From: Kitasatospora indigofera
GTDB taxonomy: Bacteria; Actinomycetota; Actinomycetes; Streptomycetales; Streptomycetaceae
DNA: 64,000 nucleotides
Direction of reading: 5' to 3'
Assembly (NCBI RefSeq): GCF_014655955.1
Contig: NZ_BNBO01000002.1
Span: forward strand, 372,001 to 436,000
This document shows positions 55,838 through 64,000 of the stretch, piece by piece; the stretch's first letter is position 1, and each line of letters opens with the position of its first letter. The notes under the pieces were generated by a model, which was not told the origin of the DNA, searched no databases, and worked only from the letters and a program-made list of their open reading frames with translations. Position numbers and translations under genes: made by a program.

Positions 55838-56161
55838 GTGGAAGTGAGCGGATACATCTCGGAGCCCGAACGGTTCCCGGTGGCTGCCAACAAGCTGGAC
55901 GAGGGCGCGGGCAGGCTCGCCCGCGCCGACGGCGGGTTCGGCGAGTCGGACGCCGCCGCCCGCCGGCACGGGTCCTGGGCCGTCGGCGAGGCGCTCGGGG
56001 CCTGCGCCGGCCGCTGGGAGGGCGAGACCAGGCGGACCGTCGACGCCATGAAGCAGCTCGCCGAGGGCCTGCGTGCCACCGCGGCCAACTACGGCCGCCA
56101 GGAGGACGCGGTGGCCGATCAACTGCGGCGCGCCGCCACGCTGCTGGAGGGGAACGGCTGA
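55838..56161 (+). CDS. Small WXG100/EspC-like protein, type VII secretion associated
   Basis: 107 residues from GTG at 55838 (a GTG at 55844 fits the GGGGG ribosome site equally). Helical hairpin with KLDEGAGRLARADGGF... and a central WAVGEALGACAGRWEGE in place of W-x-G, then TRRTVDAMKQLAEGLRATAANYGRQEDAVADQLRRA. Resembles ESX-associated DUF2580/EspC proteins. Its TGA shares one base with the next ATG (TGATG), so the two are co-translated. Confidence 0.68.
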   Translation: MEVSGYISEPERFPVAANKLDEGAGRLARADGGFGESDAAARRHGSWAVGEALGACAGRWEGETRRTVDAMKQLAEGLRATAANYGRQEDAVADQLRRAATLLEGNG

Positions 56162-57489
56162 TGCCCACGGACAACGGACCCGACCCGGACGGCCGGTTCC
56201 GGCCGGGCACCGAGGACCACGAACGGCGCTTCGACGCGCCCGTGACGGTGCCCCAGCTGCGCGAGGCCGACCCGGCCGCCCTGCGCCGGGCCGCCGAGGA
56301 GTGGGCGAAGATCTCCACGGCCGCGGCCGAGGCCCGCTTCGACGCCACCGACGTGCTCTCCACCCTCCAGGAGGGCTGGAGCGGCGAGGCCGCGCAGCTG
56401 GGCCGCCGCACGCTGGCCGACCTGATCGACGAACTGTCCGTCGCGGAGCAGGAGACGGAGGCCGCGAAGCTCACCCTCGACAGTGCCGCCGACGGCCTGA
56501 CCCTGGCCCGGCGCTGGTTGGCCGAGGCGGACGACCTGGCGAAGGCCAACGGCCTCACCGTCCAGGACGACGGCGGCGTGCGGTTCCCGTCCGTACCCGG
56601 GCAGCACAACGATCCGGACGCCCAGGCCGAGTCGCGCCGGCTGGCGGGCGTCGCGGGGGACGTCCGGAACCTGGTCACGGCCGCGCTCACGTACGCCGCC
56701 GACGTCAGCGACACCGCCGGCAACGAACTCGACCGGATCAAGGCGTCCGTCGACTACGACCGGCTCGACGCCTGGACCGAGCGGGTGGTCGGCGAGGACC
56801 TCTCCGGCGCCCGCGACCTGGGCAAGGTGTTCGGCGGCTCGGGCGGTGTGCTGCTGCCCCCGGACCCCTACGACCGAGGCGCCGGCACGTTCGACTCGGA
56901 GGAACCGAACGACCGCGACCGCAAGCTCGCCAACACCCTGGGCGCCGGCATCGTCGGCATGCCGTTCAAGGCCGGTGACGTCAACGCCAGCGCCAACATG
57001 GCGCACTACCTCTCCGGCAGCGGGGAGCCGCTCGGCCTCGACGTCGAGGACATGCTGAAGGACATCCCCGACTTCCAGGAGAGCGTCAACACGACCCTGG
57101 ACGGCAACCTGCCCGGCTGGCAGGCCCAGGCCCTGGCCGAGTACAACCGGACCGGCAAGCCGGTGGCGCTGGTCAAGGACACCGGCTGGCAGCCGATGTC
57201 CGCCACCGACGGGAGCAGCTCGGACTGGTACTACGCGGTCGGCTCGTTCCACTACAACACCCAGGCGAAGATCGAGGTCAAGCCCGCCGCGCCCGGAGCG
57301 CCGCCGGAGGTCACGGTCACCTACCAGACCCACGTCCGGGACCGGTACAACTGGGACCACGGCAAGCAGACCTACGTGCCGGGGATGGGCATCGTGACCG
57401 ACCAGGACATCCAGCGCCTGCACCGGACGGGGCTGGCCCAGGAGTTCGACATGGGCGGCAACAGCGACATGCGGACGAGGAAGGTCTGA
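56161..57489 (+). CDS. Putative type-VII-secreted effector-like protein, unrecognised C-terminal domain
   Basis: 442 residues. The N-terminal 200 residues are long helices with a W-x-G-like turn (LQEGWSGEAAQLGRRTLADLIDEL), as in WXG100/LXG-type secreted proteins. The C-terminal part (about 300-442) is a compact domain: NMAHYLSGSGEPLGLDVEDMLKDIPDF, VKDTGWQPM, DWYYAVGSFHYNTQAKIEV, VTYQTHVRDRYNWDHGKQTYVPGMGIVTDQDIQRLHRTGLAQEFDMGG. I have seen this tail in other streptomycete proteins but know no function. Middle gene of a three-gene set. Confidence 0.7.
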   Translation: MPTDNGPDPDGRFRPGTEDHERRFDAPVTVPQLREADPAALRRAAEEWAKISTAAAEARFDATDVLSTLQEGWSGEAAQLGRRTLADLIDELSVAEQETEAAKLTLDSAADGLTLARRWLAEADDLAKANGLTVQDDGGVRFPSVPGQHNDPDAQAESRRLAGVAGDVRNLVTAALTYAADVSDTAGNELDRIKASVDYDRLDAWTERVVGEDLSGARDLGKVFGGSGGVLLPPDPYDRGAGTFDSEEPNDRDRKLANTLGAGIVGMPFKAGDVNASANMAHYLSGSGEPLGLDVEDMLKDIPDFQESVNTTLDGNLPGWQAQALAEYNRTGKPVALVKDTGWQPMSATDGSSSDWYYAVGSFHYNTQAKIEVKPAAPGAPPEVTVTYQTHVRDRYNWDHGKQTYVPGMGIVTDQDIQRLHRTGLAQEFDMGGNSDMRTRKV

Positions 57490-57493
57490 CGCC

Positions 57494-58090
57494 GTGGCAT
57501 CCCGCGTGACGGGCGGCAGCACCCCGGGCAGCGGCACCCCGGATGGGGGGCGGGCCGGCTCCGGCGGCGCGCTCGCCGACGCCTGGCCCTCGCTGCGCGG
57601 GCGGCCGGTGCTGAGGCGCTCGGTCGGGGCCGTCCTGGCGCTCTGCGCGGTGTTCACCATGGCGGTGGCCGGGTGGGGGGTGTTCGCGCTGACCCGGGAC
57701 CACACCCCGCCCGAGACCGACCTGACCCGCGCCGAGCGGCTGGCCGGTCTGCACCCCTCCCAGCACCCGGGCAAGGGCCGCTACTACGTCCCGGACGACG
57801 CGGTGCTCGGCCGGGCCGCCGACGGCACGCCGACCGGCTACCTGCACTACCGGCTGGACGGCGGACCGGACGTCAACCTGGACGACTTCCTGCGCACCTA
57901 CGGCCTGCCCGCGCCGGAAGCCCCGGCCCCGCTGCCGTCCGACCTGGTGACGGCCCTGCCGGGGGAGGAGCCGGCCACGGCGCCCGCACTGCCGGCCACC
58001 GCGGGCGCCGACGGTCGCAGGCAGGTGTTCGTGGCCCCGGCCGGCGGCCTGGCCGGAGCGGCGGACGTCTACGTACGGGCCATCGGCTGA
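57494..58090 (+). CDS. Membrane protein paired with the effector-like gene
   Basis: 198 residues from GTG at 57494, 4 bases after the preceding stop. One helix (SVGAVLALCAVFTMAVAGWGVFAL, about 44-67) then an exported domain with GRYYVPDDAVLGRAADGTPTGYLHYRLDGGPDVNLDDFLRTYGL and AGADGRRQVFVAPAGGLAGAADVYVRAI. Position suggests an immunity, chaperone or anchoring partner for the upstream protein, but that is inference only. Confidence 0.7.
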   Translation: MASRVTGGSTPGSGTPDGGRAGSGGALADAWPSLRGRPVLRRSVGAVLALCAVFTMAVAGWGVFALTRDHTPPETDLTRAERLAGLHPSQHPGKGRYYVPDDAVLGRAADGTPTGYLHYRLDGGPDVNLDDFLRTYGLPAPEAPAPLPSDLVTALPGEEPATAPALPATAGADGRRQVFVAPAGGLAGAADVYVRAIG

Positions 58091-58105
58091 CCGGCCCCGG
58101 CCTGG

Positions 58106-58146
58106 CCCGGCCCCGGCGTGCCCGGTCCCGGGCCGCCGGGGCCGGG
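58106..58146. terminator. Bidirectional hairpin terminator
   Basis: CCCGGCCCCGGCG (58106-58118) pairs perfectly with CGCCGGGGCCGGG (58134-58146), between the convergent membrane-protein and GNAT genes. Confidence 0.75.
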
Positions 58147-58151
58147 GCGGC

Positions 58152-58727
58152 TCAGGCCAGCCGCAGGTCGACGTAGGGCACGGTGTCGCCCGGCAGCAGG
58201 TACGTCTCCACCTCGACGAAGCCGTGGGCCAGCGCGAACCGCAGCCCGTCCGGGTTGGAGGCCAGCACGACCGTCTCGATCACCTCGGCGCCGAGCCCGC
58301 GCGCGGTCGCCAGTCCGTGCTCGTAGAGGGCGCCGCCGATCCCCTGCCCGCGGTGGGCGGCCAGCACGCGGGCGATGACGGTCGCCGCCGCCCTCCCACC
58401 GGCGGGCGGGTGCGCCGCGGGCGGACGCACCGTGGAACAGCCGACCAGGACGTCGCCCAGGTACGCCACCACCAGGCGGTTGCGCCCGGCGCGCTCGCGG
58501 ACCTCGTCCGGCGAGAGCGGGTCGGTCGGGATGATCACGTTGTGGACGTGCCGCCAGTCCCGGAGCAGGGCCTCGCCGCCGACCGGCTCGAACCGCAGCA
58601 CGGCCGGGGCGCCGGCCCGGGGCCCGGCGGGGGTCGCGGCTCGCGGACCGGTCTCCGGTGCGGCGGCCGGCCGGCGGTGGGGGTCGGCCGGGGAGTCGGC
58701 CGGGGGATCGGTCGGGGGATGGGTCAC
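58152..58727 (-). CDS. GNAT-family N-acetyltransferase
   Basis: 191 residues; the first 40 are Pro-rich and may be untranslated or disordered. The domain has LLRDWRHVHNVIIPTDPLSPDEVRERAGRNRLVVAYLGDVLVGC, the acetyl-CoA loop RVLAAHRGQGIGGALYEHGLATA (Q/R-G-x-G-x-A type), VIETVVLASNPDGLRFALAHGF. Transfers an acetyl group to an unknown acceptor. Confidence 0.88.
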   Translation of the reverse strand: MTHPPTDPPADSPADPHRRPAAAPETGPRAATPAGPRAGAPAVLRFEPVGGEALLRDWRHVHNVIIPTDPLSPDEVRERAGRNRLVVAYLGDVLVGCSTVRPPAAHPPAGGRAAATVIARVLAAHRGQGIGGALYEHGLATARGLGAEVIETVVLASNPDGLRFALAHGFVEVETYLLPGDTVPYVDLRLA

Positions 58728-58909
58728 CCGTGCAGGAAACCGTCCGGGTCGCGGGGCGTCAACCGGGTTTGGGTCCGCCGGCCGCCGCGGCCCGTCCGCC
58801 GCCGCTGCCCGCCCGCCGTCCGAAGGGCGCCGGCCGCGCGTCGCCGTGAGGAATCCGGACCGTGACGGCAGGCTGGGTCGTACGGCACCACCCCCGGGAA
58901 GGCGGACCC

Positions 58910-60094
58910 ATGACCGAGCTGCGCGACATCCTGGCCAGGCACGTCGGTCGCGGACCGCTCCCGGGGGCGGTCGGCCTGCTCGCCGTCCGTGACCGGGTCG
59001 AGGTGGCCGCCGTCGGGTCGGCGGACATCGGGGGCACCGTCCCGATGGCCCGGGACTCGATCTTCCGGATCGCCTCGCTCACCAAGCCGGTCGTCGCCGC
59101 GGCCGTGATGATACTGGTCGACGACGGCCGGATCGCGCTGGCCGACCCGGTCGCCCACTGGCTGCCGGAGCTGGCCTCGCCGTCCGTCGTCCGGACCCCG
59201 GCCGGGCCGGTCGCCGACGTGGTGCCGGCCGCCCGGCCGATCACCGTGTTCGACCTGCTCACCTCGCGCGCCGGGGTCGGCTTCCCGGCCGACTTCTCGC
59301 TGCCCGCGGTCGGGCTGCTGTTCAGCGAGCTGCGGCAGGGGCCGCCGCAGCCGCAGCTGGTCGCGCCGCCCGACGAGTGGATGGCCGCGCTGGCCGGCAT
59401 CCCGCTGCTGCACCAGCCCGGCGAGGCCTGGCTCTACAACACCTGCTCCGACATCCAGGGCGTGCTGGTCGCGAGGGCCTCGGGCCGTCCGCTGCCGGAG
59501 TTCCTGGCGGAGCGGCTGTTCGAGCCGCTCGGCATGGCCGACACCGGGTTCGAGGTGCCGGCCGGCAAGCTCGGCCGGTTCACCGGCTACTACCGGACCG
59601 GTCCGGCCGGCGGCGCGGAGCTGGTCGACACCCCCGACGGGCAGTGGAGCAGCCGGCCGGCCTTCCCCTCCGGCGCCGGCGGGCTGGTCTCCACCGTGGA
59701 CGACTGGCTGGCCTTCGCCCGGCTGCTGCTCGCCGACGGTGTGGTGCCGAGCGCGTCCGGTCCGGCGCCCGGAGGTGCGGCGGGCGGGCGCCGGCTGCTG
59801 TCGGAGGAGTCCGTCCGGCAGATGACCACCGATCACCTGACCGAGCGGCAGCGGGCCGCCGGGGAGCTGTTCCTGGAGGGGCAGGGCTGGGGGTTCGGCG
59901 GCTCGGTCGACGTGGAGGCGATCGATCCCTGGAACGTGCCGGGACGGTACGGGTGGGTCGGCGGCACCGGGACGGCGGCGCACCTGACACCGTCCACCGG
60001 CGTGGTCAGCATCCTGCTCACCCAGCTGGAGATGGCCGGCCCGACCCCGCCCGCGCTGATGCGCGACGTCTGGCGGTACGCGGCCGGCGCCTGA
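58910..60094 (+). CDS. Serine beta-lactamase-like hydrolase (class C/esterase type)
   Basis: 394 residues from ATG at 58910. The first catalytic motif S-x-x-K is SLTK (S56-K59) in FRIASLTKPVVAAAVMILVDDG; the Tyr motif is LYNTCSD (Y176); the third is GWVGGTGTAAH. No signal peptide, so cytoplasmic. Such proteins are usually esterases or D-aminopeptidases and not true beta-lactamases. Convergent with LysR. Confidence 0.92.
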   Translation: MTELRDILARHVGRGPLPGAVGLLAVRDRVEVAAVGSADIGGTVPMARDSIFRIASLTKPVVAAAVMILVDDGRIALADPVAHWLPELASPSVVRTPAGPVADVVPAARPITVFDLLTSRAGVGFPADFSLPAVGLLFSELRQGPPQPQLVAPPDEWMAALAGIPLLHQPGEAWLYNTCSDIQGVLVARASGRPLPEFLAERLFEPLGMADTGFEVPAGKLGRFTGYYRTGPAGGAELVDTPDGQWSSRPAFPSGAGGLVSTVDDWLAFARLLLADGVVPSASGPAPGGAAGGRRLLSEESVRQMTTDHLTERQRAAGELFLEGQGWGFGGSVDVEAIDPWNVPGRYGWVGGTGTAAHLTPSTGVVSILLTQLEMAGPTPPALMRDVWRYAAGA

Positions 60095-60165
60095 GGACGG
60101 GCCGCCGGCGCCGCGCGGGGCGGTGGTCGCCGCCTTCCGCCCGCCGCGTCCGCCCGCCGCGTCCG

Positions 60166-61113
60166 CTACGGGACCGGCGGCCCGTCCGGGTCCGCATTCC
60201 CGTCCGGGCCTGCGTCCCCGTCCAGGCCCGCGCCCCCGCCCAGCGTGCGGCGCGCCCGCCGGACCAGGGCGCGCCCGGCCGGGCCGGAGGGGCCTCCGGC
60301 GCGCCAGGCCAGGACCAGGCGGCCGCGCAGGGCCGGCCGGTCGACGGTGATCACGTGCAACTGCTCCGCGCGGGCGGCCGCGAACGCGCCGGGCAGGATC
60401 GCCGCGCCCAGGCCGCGGGCGGCCAGCTGGGCCAGCAGCCCGGGGTCGCTCGCCTCGAAGGCGATCCGGGGCGTGAAGCCGGCCGCCGCGCAGGCCTCGT
60501 CGAGCCGGGCCCGCAGGCCGGTGCCGCGCGGCAGGCTGATCAGCGGCCGGCCGCGCAGGGTGTCGATCGCGACGACCCGGTGGACGGCGAGTTCGTGGTC
60601 GTGGCCGACGGCCGCCACGATCGGCTGGTCCTCCAGGACCAGCACCCCGAGACCCTCCGGGTCGCCGCTGCCGACGCTGACGATCGCCGCGTCCAGCCGT
60701 CCGGTCCGCAGATCGTCGAGGAGCCGGTCGGAGGTGGCCTCGGAGAGGGTGATCTCCACCGCCGGGTGCTCGTCGTGGAAGTCCGCCAGCAGCCCGGGCA
60801 GGTCGACGTTGTGCGAGGTCACCGTCCCGACCGAGACGTGCCCCCGGAGCAGCCCGGTCAGTTCGTCGACGGCGAGCCGGACGCCCCGTACCGCCGCGAG
60901 CGCCGCCCGGGCGTACGGGAGGACGGCCGCGCCGACCTCGGTCGGGCGCACCGAGCGGCCGGAGCGGTCCAGCAGCTGCTGGCCCAGTTCGCGCTCCAGG
61001 CGCCTGATCTGGGCGCTCACCCCGGGCTGGGCGACGTGCAGCTTCTCGGCGGCGCGGGTGAAGTTGCGTTCCTCGGCCACCGTCACGAGGTATTCGAGCT
61101 GCCGCAGTTCCAT
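60166..61113 (-). CDS. LysR-family transcriptional regulator
   Basis: 315 residues. N-terminal winged HTH (MELRQLEYLVTVAEERNFTRAAEKLHVAQPGVSAQIRRLERELGQQLLDRS), then a periplasmic-binding-fold effector domain (VSVGTVTSHNVDLPGLLADFHDEHPAVEITL; AIVSVGSGDPEGLGVLVL). A Gly/Asp/Pro-rich tail follows. Divergent from a SnoaL-like gene 88 bases away, its probable target. Confidence 0.93.
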   Translation of the reverse strand: MELRQLEYLVTVAEERNFTRAAEKLHVAQPGVSAQIRRLERELGQQLLDRSGRSVRPTEVGAAVLPYARAALAAVRGVRLAVDELTGLLRGHVSVGTVTSHNVDLPGLLADFHDEHPAVEITLSEATSDRLLDDLRTGRLDAAIVSVGSGDPEGLGVLVLEDQPIVAAVGHDHELAVHRVVAIDTLRGRPLISLPRGTGLRARLDEACAAAGFTPRIAFEASDPGLLAQLAARGLGAAILPGAFAAARAEQLHVITVDRPALRGRLVLAWRAGGPSGPAGRALVRRARRTLGGGAGLDGDAGPDGNADPDGPPVP

Positions 61114-61201
61114 AACCGATCATGCTAGCTCTCAGACTTTCCAGCTCTTGGACTTCTGGCCGGCCGGGCGCCAGCCTGGTGGTGAGCGAAAGGAAGCGAC
61201 C

Positions 61202-61573
61202 ATGACCGAGAACCGCACCCGAGCCACCACCCCCGAGGACCTGGCCCGCCTCTTCGTGGAGCGGGCCAACGCCCGCGACGCCGAGGGGCTGGCGGAGCTC
61301 TACGCCCCCGACGCCGTGCTCGCCTACCCGGCGGGGGCCTCGACGGTCGGCCGCGAGGCGATCCGCGCCGTCTGCGAGCGGATGCTGGAGCACGCGCCGC
61401 TGCCCTTCCCGGTGGAGGAGCCGCTGCCGACGGTCCGTTACGGCGACCTCGCCCTCACCTCCACCCGTGACGCGGACGGCACCGGCGGCCGGGTCCAGGT
61501 CGCGCGCCGGCAGCCGGACGGGAGCTGGCTGCGGATCATCGACCGTCCCGAGGTGCCCGCCGCCACCGGGTGA
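61202..61573 (+). CDS. SnoaL-like/DUF4440 domain protein
   Basis: 123 residues from ATG at 61202 (GAAAGGAAG upstream). NTF2-like fold: ATTPEDLARLFVERANARDAEGLAELYAPDAVLAYPAG, GREAIRAVCERMLEH, GRVQVARRQPDGSWLRIIDRPEV. Usually a small-molecule pocket; isomerase, hydroxylase or stress role unknown. Confidence 0.85.
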   Translation: MTENRTRATTPEDLARLFVERANARDAEGLAELYAPDAVLAYPAGASTVGREAIRAVCERMLEHAPLPFPVEEPLPTVRYGDLALTSTRDADGTGGRVQVARRQPDGSWLRIIDRPEVPAATG

Positions 61574-61786
61574 CCTGCCGTCGCCCGCCCGGCTTCGTTC
61601 GTCCGGCGAGGTTCGTCCGGCGAGGTCCGTCCGCCGAAGTTCGCCCGGCGCCGCCGGTGGCCGACGAGCCGTCAGGCCGGGGGCAGGCGCCGGGTGCCGT
61701 CCGGGGTGTGCGGCGGACGGCGGGATCAGGACGATTCGCGGGCCGGCCCGGCCGGGAGTCGCCGGGCGGCCCCGGCGGCCGGGCGG

Positions 61787-62155
61787 TCAGGCCCGGTCGG
61801 GCTGGTCCGGGTCGTCGGTGAGACCGAGCCGGAGGTGGTCCACGTGGTAGACGGCCTGGTCGAGCAGGGCCGCGACGTGCGCGTCGTAGAGCGAGTAGAC
61901 CACCGAGCGGCCCCGGCGCTCGCCCACCACCAGGCCCAGGTTGCGCAGCAGCCGCAGCTGGTGCGAGCAGGCGGACTGCTCCATGCCGACGGCGTGGGCG
62001 AGTTCGGTCGCGGCCCGCGGCCCTTCGCGGAGCTGGGCGAGTATCAGCAGGCGGGAGGGGGTGGCGAGGGCCTGCAGGGTGGTGGCCACCTTGGCCGCGT
62101 TGGATGCGTCCAGCCGCATCTGCGGCACCGGGCTGTCGGTGGCTGCGTGTCCCAT
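61787..62155 (-). CDS. ArsR/SmtB-family metal-sensing repressor
   Basis: 122 residues. HTH: KVATTLQALATPSRLLILAQLREGPRAATELAHAVGMEQSACSHQLRLLRNLGLVVGERRGRSVVYSL. The last helix has D-x-H-x10-H-x2-H (DAH...YHVDH), the alpha-5 ligand pattern of zinc-, cobalt- and nickel-sensing SmtB/CzrA-type proteins; the Cys pair of arsenic sensors is absent. Divergent from a metal P-type ATPase with a palindrome between them. Confidence 0.92.
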   Translation of the reverse strand: MGHAATDSPVPQMRLDASNAAKVATTLQALATPSRLLILAQLREGPRAATELAHAVGMEQSACSHQLRLLRNLGLVVGERRGRSVVYSLYDAHVAALLDQAVYHVDHLRLGLTDDPDQPDRA

Positions 62156-62182
62156 GAGGGCATCCTATGGCCGTGGCCATAA

Positions 62183-62198
62183 ATGAATACCTCTTCAT
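62183..62198. promoter_or_regulatory. ArsR/SmtB operator
   Basis: ATGAA-N6-TTCAT inverted repeat in AT-rich sequence, 28 bases upstream of the repressor start and 63 upstream of the ATPase. SmtB/CzrA-type repressors bind TGAA-N6-TTCA. Confidence 0.7.
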
Positions 62199-62260
62199 GT
62201 GTTCCTGTATGGTGAGCCCGCCAGGCCTGCCCGGCCCCGCCGTGCCCGAAGGAATCCGTG

Positions 62261-64000
62261 ATGCCCGACACCCTGCTCGCCGGCCCCGCCCAGGACCTCG
62301 GCCGGCCGTCCGCCCCGACCGGCCCGCCCCGGCGCCGGACCGCGGCGCTCGCCCTGCCCGAGGCCCGCTGGGCGGCCCTCTCGACGCTGGCCTTCCTCGC
62401 CGCCCTCGCCGTCCAGCTGCCCGGCGGCCCGGGCTGGGCGTACGGCCCGCTCTACGCGCTCGCCTACCTGAGCGGCGGCTGGGAGCCGGCCAGGGACGCC
62501 CTGCTGCTGCTGCGGGAGCGCACCCTCGACGTCGACCTGCTGATGGTGGTCGCGGCACTCGGCGCCGCCGCCGTCGGCCAGGTGCTGGACGGCGCCCTGC
62601 TGATCGTGATCTTCGCGACCTCCGGCGCCCTGGAGGCGCTCGCCACCGCCCGCACCGCCGATTCCGTCCGCGGACTGCTCGACCTCGCGCCCGCCACCGC
62701 CTGCCGGCTGGCCGCCGACGGCCGGGAGGAGACCGTCCCGACCGCCGAACTCGCGGTCGGCGACACGGTGCTGGTCCGGCCGGGCGAGCGGATCGGCGCG
62801 GACGGCCTGGTGCTCGACGGGCTGAGCGAGGCCGACCAGTCCTCCGTCACCGGCGAGCCGCTGCCCGCCGCCAAACGGCCCGGCGACGAGGTCTTCGCCG
62901 GCACCCTCAACGGCGCTGGGGCCCTGCGGGTCCGGGTCGGGCGCGACGCCGCCGACAGCGTGATCGCCCGGATCGTGGCGATGGTCGAGGAGGCCGCCGC
63001 CACCAAGGCACCCACCCAGCTGTTCATCGAGAAGGTCGAACAGCGCTACGCCGCAGGGCTGGTGGCCGCCACCCTGGTCCTGCTGGCCGTCCCGCTCGCG
63101 CTCGGCTCCGGTCTCACCCCGGCGCTGCTCCGGGCGATGACCTTCATGATCGTCGCCTCGCCGTGCGCGGTCGTGCTGGCCACCATGCCCCCGCTGCTCA
63201 GCGCCGTCGCCAACGCCGGACGGCACGGCGTCCTGGTCAAGTCGGCGGTCGTGATGGAGCGGCTGGGCCAGGTGGACGCCGTCGCGCTGGACAAGACCGG
63301 CACCCTCACCGAGGGCACCCCCCGCCTCACCGACATCCGCCCGCTCCCGGCCGGCCCCTCCGGGGCCGTGCTCTCCCCGGACGCCCTGCTCGCCCTGGCG
63401 GCCGCCGCCGAGCACCCCAGCGAGCATCCGCTGGCCCGCGCGGTGGTCGACGCGGCCCGCGCCCGCGGCCTGGCCCTCGCCCCCGCGAGCGGCTTCGCCT
63501 CCACCCCGGGCGTCGGCGTGCGGGCGGTGGTCGACGGCGTGGTGACGGAGGTCGGCGCCCCGGCCCGGGCCGGGGCGGCCGCGTCCGGTACCGGCCCGGA
63601 CAGTGCGTCCACCGGCCCGGCCAGCGCGTCCATCGGCCCGGCCACCGTCCCGGCGGAGCCGGCCGGCGCCGTCGCGGAGCTGGAGGCGGCCGGCCGCACC
63701 GTCGTGGTGGTCCGGCGCGGCGGTGTGGTGGTCGGCGTGCTCGGCCTCGCCGACCGTCCGCGCGGGCAGGCGGCGGCCGTCGTCGCGGCCCTGGCCGCGC
63801 TGACCGCCCGCCCGCCCGTGCTGCTCAGCGGCGACAACCCGAGGGCCACCGCCCGACTGGCCGCCGAGGTCGGGCTCACCGACGCCCGGGGCGGGCTGCT
63901 GCCGCAGGAGAAGGCGGCCGCCGTCCGCGACCTCGCCTCGGCCGGACACCGGGTGCTGTTCGTCGGGGACGGCGTCAACGACGCGCCCGCGCTCGCCGCC
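62261..64000 (+). CDS. P1B-type heavy-metal ATPase (P1B-4-like), runs off right edge
   Basis: 580 codons from ATG at 62261; the C-terminus is outside the window. No N-terminal metal-binding CxxC domain. The actuator domain has SSVTGEPLPAAKRPGDEVFAGTLNGAG; the ion-path TM6 motif is SPC (S300-P301-C302; MIVASPCAVVLATMPPLLSAVAN), typical of P1B-4 (Co/Zn/Cd/Fe) pumps, not CPC. The phosphorylation site is DKTGTLTEG (D344), with HP motif EHPLARAV and GDGVNDAPALA. Exports metal at the plasma membrane; controlled by the divergent SmtB-type repressor. Confidence 0.93.
   Translation, partial: MPDTLLAGPAQDLGRPSAPTGPPRRRTAALALPEARWAALSTLAFLAALAVQLPGGPGWAYGPLYALAYLSGGWEPARDALLLLRERTLDVDLLMVVAALGAAAVGQVLDGALLIVIFATSGALEALATARTADSVRGLLDLAPATACRLAADGREETVPTAELAVGDTVLVRPGERIGADGLVLDGLSEADQSSVTGEPLPAAKRPGDEVFAGTLNGAGALRVRVGRDAADSVIARIVAMVEEAAATKAPTQLFIEKVEQRYAAGLVAATLVLLAVPLALGSGLTPALLRAMTFMIVASPCAVVLATMPPLLSAVANAGRHGVLVKSAVVMERLGQVDAVALDKTGTLTEGTPRLTDIRPLPAGPSGAVLSPDALLALAAAAEHPSEHPLARAVVDAARARGLALAPASGFASTPGVGVRAVVDGVVTEVGAPARAGAAASGTGPDSASTGPASASIGPATVPAEPAGAVAELEAAGRTVVVVRRGGVVVGVLGLADRPRGQAAAVVAALAALTARPPVLLSGDNPRATARLAAEVGLTDARGGLLPQEKAAAVRDLASAGHRVLFVGDGVNDAPALAA

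Noticed and set aside
58910..60094. True class C beta-lactamase
   Set aside because: No signal peptide and a non-canonical third motif; this group is mostly esterases or peptidases.

Overview
The window is high-GC (roughly 75 %) actinomycete chromosome. Codon third positions are almost all G or C, genes are close-packed with many divergent pairs, and gene content is typical of Streptomycetaceae (Streptomyces or Kitasatospora): Tat and Sec secreted enzymes, lipoproteins, SpoIIE-type phosphatases with anti-sigma ATPase domains, an ECF sigma factor fused to an extracellular domain, a DUF2637 protein, a second-type urease, and Rox-type rifamycin resistance. No insertion sequence, prophage, CRISPR array or conjugative element was seen; this is ordinary arm or core-flank chromosome.

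Layout. 1-5 kb: the start of a large secreted protein that runs off the left edge, an APH(6)-like kinase, then a MarR/MFS-efflux divergent pair. 5-7.3 kb: a small operon for DUF3105, DUF305 and a histidine-containing secreted protein. 7.7-15.3 kb: a degenerate PP2C protein, TetR, small membrane proteins, a flavoprotein, a secreted pectate-lyase-like enzyme and two lipoproteins separated by an array of five similar palindromes. 15.9-19.6 kb: a nitrogen block of agmatine deiminase, urease alpha and a fused urease gamma-beta. 20.3-23.4 kb: two anti-sigma/SpoIIE-type signalling genes. 23.6-31.3 kb: DUF2637, an FhuF-like iron reductase behind an iron box, a zinc-ribbon protein, the ECF-sigma/CAP fusion convergent with a second CAP protein, and a Nudix hydrolase. 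31.6-37.4 kb: a molybdenum-cofactor pair (MobA-like/moaA, divergent), GlxA-type AraC and an epimerase (divergent), a secreted HNH nuclease lipoprotein and a pentapeptide protein. 37.6-44.7 kb: a GT39-like membrane glycosyltransferase, an antigen-85-like esterase, a lipoprotein, and a CocE/NonD-fold protein that has lost its catalytic triad. 45-50 kb: rox with a rifamycin-associated element, a secreted protein, a nickel transporter behind a Nur box, a frameshifted gene and a divergent tRNA. 50-64 kb: a large secreted nuclease, an SGNH lipase, a flavin dehydrogenase, a type-VII-like three-gene set, GNAT, a class-C-type serine hydrolase, LysR/SnoaL, and an ArsR/P1B-type ATPase pair that runs off the right edge.

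How they connect. Several regulator-target pairs can be read directly: MarR and MFS efflux; ArsR (with a zinc-type alpha-5 site) and a P1B-4-like ATPase; LysR and a SnoaL-like protein; GlxA/AraC and an epimerase. Three cis sites match known actinobacterial boxes: an IdeR/DmdR iron box before the FhuF gene, a Nur box before the nickel permease, and a rifamycin-associated element before rox. The nickel permease and the nickel enzyme urease are both present but 28 kb apart; no urease accessory genes (ureDEFG) are in the window.

Most notable observations: a CocE-family protein in which Ser, Asp and His of the triad are all replaced; the five-copy palindrome array at 14.54-14.73 kb; a one-chain sigma factor / H-x3-C-x2-C zinc motif / membrane anchor / CAP domain protein facing a second CAP protein; a urease whose flap cysteine is alanine; and a PP2C-like protein lacking metal-binding aspartates but carrying a duplicated 17-residue motif.
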